A stretch of DNA of 64,000 nucleotides. Source: Streptacidiphilus pinicola. GTDB lineage: Bacteria > Actinomycetota > Actinomycetes > Streptomycetales > Streptomycetaceae. The notes beneath the pieces are model-generated. The model did no database searches, had not been told where the DNA came from, and worked only from the letters and a program-made list of their open reading frames with translations. Below are positions 63,552 through 64,000 of this stretch, piece by piece (the stretch's first letter is position 1; every line of letters starts with the position of its first letter). The stretch spans positions 28,544-92,543 of the forward strand of contig NZ_QKYN01000036.1 in the NCBI RefSeq assembly GCF_003258295.1. Reading direction: 5' to 3'. The translations under genes and the position numbers were made by a program.

Positions 63552-63559
63552 CTGGGCGC

Positions 63560-64000
63560 ATGAGCGATCGCTTGGCAGTGGGATTGGTCGGGGCCGGGCC
63601 GTGGGCCGGCATGGCGCACGCGCCCGCGTTGGCGGCGGGAGCCGGGACGCGGCTGGCGGGCGTGTGGGCGCGACGCCCCGAGGCGGCCGAGGAACTGGGC
63701 GGGCGGTTCGGCGCCCCCGGGTTCGCGCGGCTGGAGGAACTGTTCGACGCGTGCGAGGCGGTGGCCTTCTGCGTGCCGCCGGACGTACAGGCCGAGCTCG
63801 CGCTCCGCGCGGTCCGGGCCGGAAAGGCGGTGCTGCTGGAGAAGCCGCTCGCGATGGATCTGGACGGCGCGCGCCGACTGGCCGACGCCGTCGCCGAGGC
63901 GGGCGTCGTCTCGCAGATGGTGCTGACCGCCCGCTACGCGGCCGCGACCCGGACGTTCCTGACGCGGGCTCAGCAGGTGCGGCCGCGTAGCGGGCGGTCA
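63560..64000 (+). CDS. Gfo/Idh/MocA-family oxidoreductase (partial)
   Basis: The first 147 residues of an NAD(P)-dependent sugar-type oxidoreductase, open at the window end. The Rossmann motif is VGLVGAGPWAGMAHAPAL, followed by AFCVPPDVQAELALRAVRAG and the catalytic lysine motif LLEKPLAMDLDGARRLADAV. It is divergent from the fusion aminotransferase gene with a palindrome between. The rest of the gene lies beyond the window. Confidence 0.88.
   Translation, partial: MSDRLAVGLVGAGPWAGMAHAPALAAGAGTRLAGVWARRPEAAEELGGRFGAPGFARLEELFDACEAVAFCVPPDVQAELALRAVRAGKAVLLEKPLAMDLDGARRLADAVAEAGVVSQMVLTARYAAATRTFLTRAQQVRPRSGRS

Overview
The window is very G+C-rich (by eye above 70%), with strong third-position GC bias, GTG starts, GTGA/ATGA stop-start overlaps and genes with TANNNT boxes only 6-8 nt before the start codon. 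With a SARP regulator, rare TTA leucine codons, a WhiB fragment, a Zur-type set of zinc-free ribosomal proteins, LtrA, a chitinase with a DasR-like site and a type VII secretion (T7SS) locus, this points to a streptomycete-type actinomycete (Streptomyces, Kitasatospora or Streptacidiphilus). It reads as chromosomal accessory or arm-like sequence: many small regulator-plus-target modules, several broken genes, and no tRNA, rRNA, CRISPR array or insertion sequence that I could see.

Layout. 118-7262 is a polyol or sugar operon: binding lipoprotein, two permeases, zinc dehydrogenase, PfkB kinase and a coupled SARP regulator. No ATPase gene is present, so a shared ATPase elsewhere is implied. A LuxR-type gene converges on it and overlaps the SARP end. 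7857-15844 (minus strand) is a T7SS-like locus: WXG100-like protein, large EssC/EccC-like ATPase, a second WXG100-like gene broken by a frameshift, a large T7SS-substrate-like protein and two unknown coupled proteins. Facing it is a membrane protein with a C-terminal ricin-type lectin domain. 18165-24353 holds a pirin / MarR / YceI / FMN reductase / aldo-keto reductase / SnoaL module with visible MarR operators, then LtrA, a SnoaL remnant and a TetR gene.

24380-34250 contains a two-HTH Lrp regulator, an amidohydrolase, an F420-type nitroreductase-like protein, a GH15 enzyme, a frameshifted small secreted protein, a GH19 chitinase with a DasR-type operator, a P-loop kinase, small proteins, a degenerate WhiB gene, an AhpD-like protein and an anti-sigma-type ATPase. 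34444-38824 has a sialidase-like exoprotein, an AAC(2')-type acetyltransferase, a Zur-box ribosomal cluster (bL33 and bL31 intact, bL28 and bS14 fused into a remnant) and an LCP protein. 38843-47025 carries an NCS1 permease, a MarR/EamA pair with operators, a peroxiredoxin-like protein, and PucR, an APC permease and a GntR regulator. 47029-54263 carries katG, a GNAT, a zinc alcohol dehydrogenase, a VOC protein, a PI-specific phospholipase C, a DHFR-family protein and a second AhpD-like protein. 54346-58650 is a ribose/fructose-type ABC importer divergent from its LacI regulator, with two near-identical palindromic operators. The end holds a secreted protein, a DUF2630 protein, an SDR, a three-domain kinase/aminotransferase fusion and the start of a Gfo/Idh/MocA oxidoreductase cut by the window edge.

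The most unusual items are the compact T7SS locus, the bL28-bS14 fusion remnant beside a Zur box, the twin reverse-complement MarR operators, and the in-frame TTA codons in the SARP gene and the kinase gene before it. All functional calls rest on reading the sequence and recalled family features; no searches were run.
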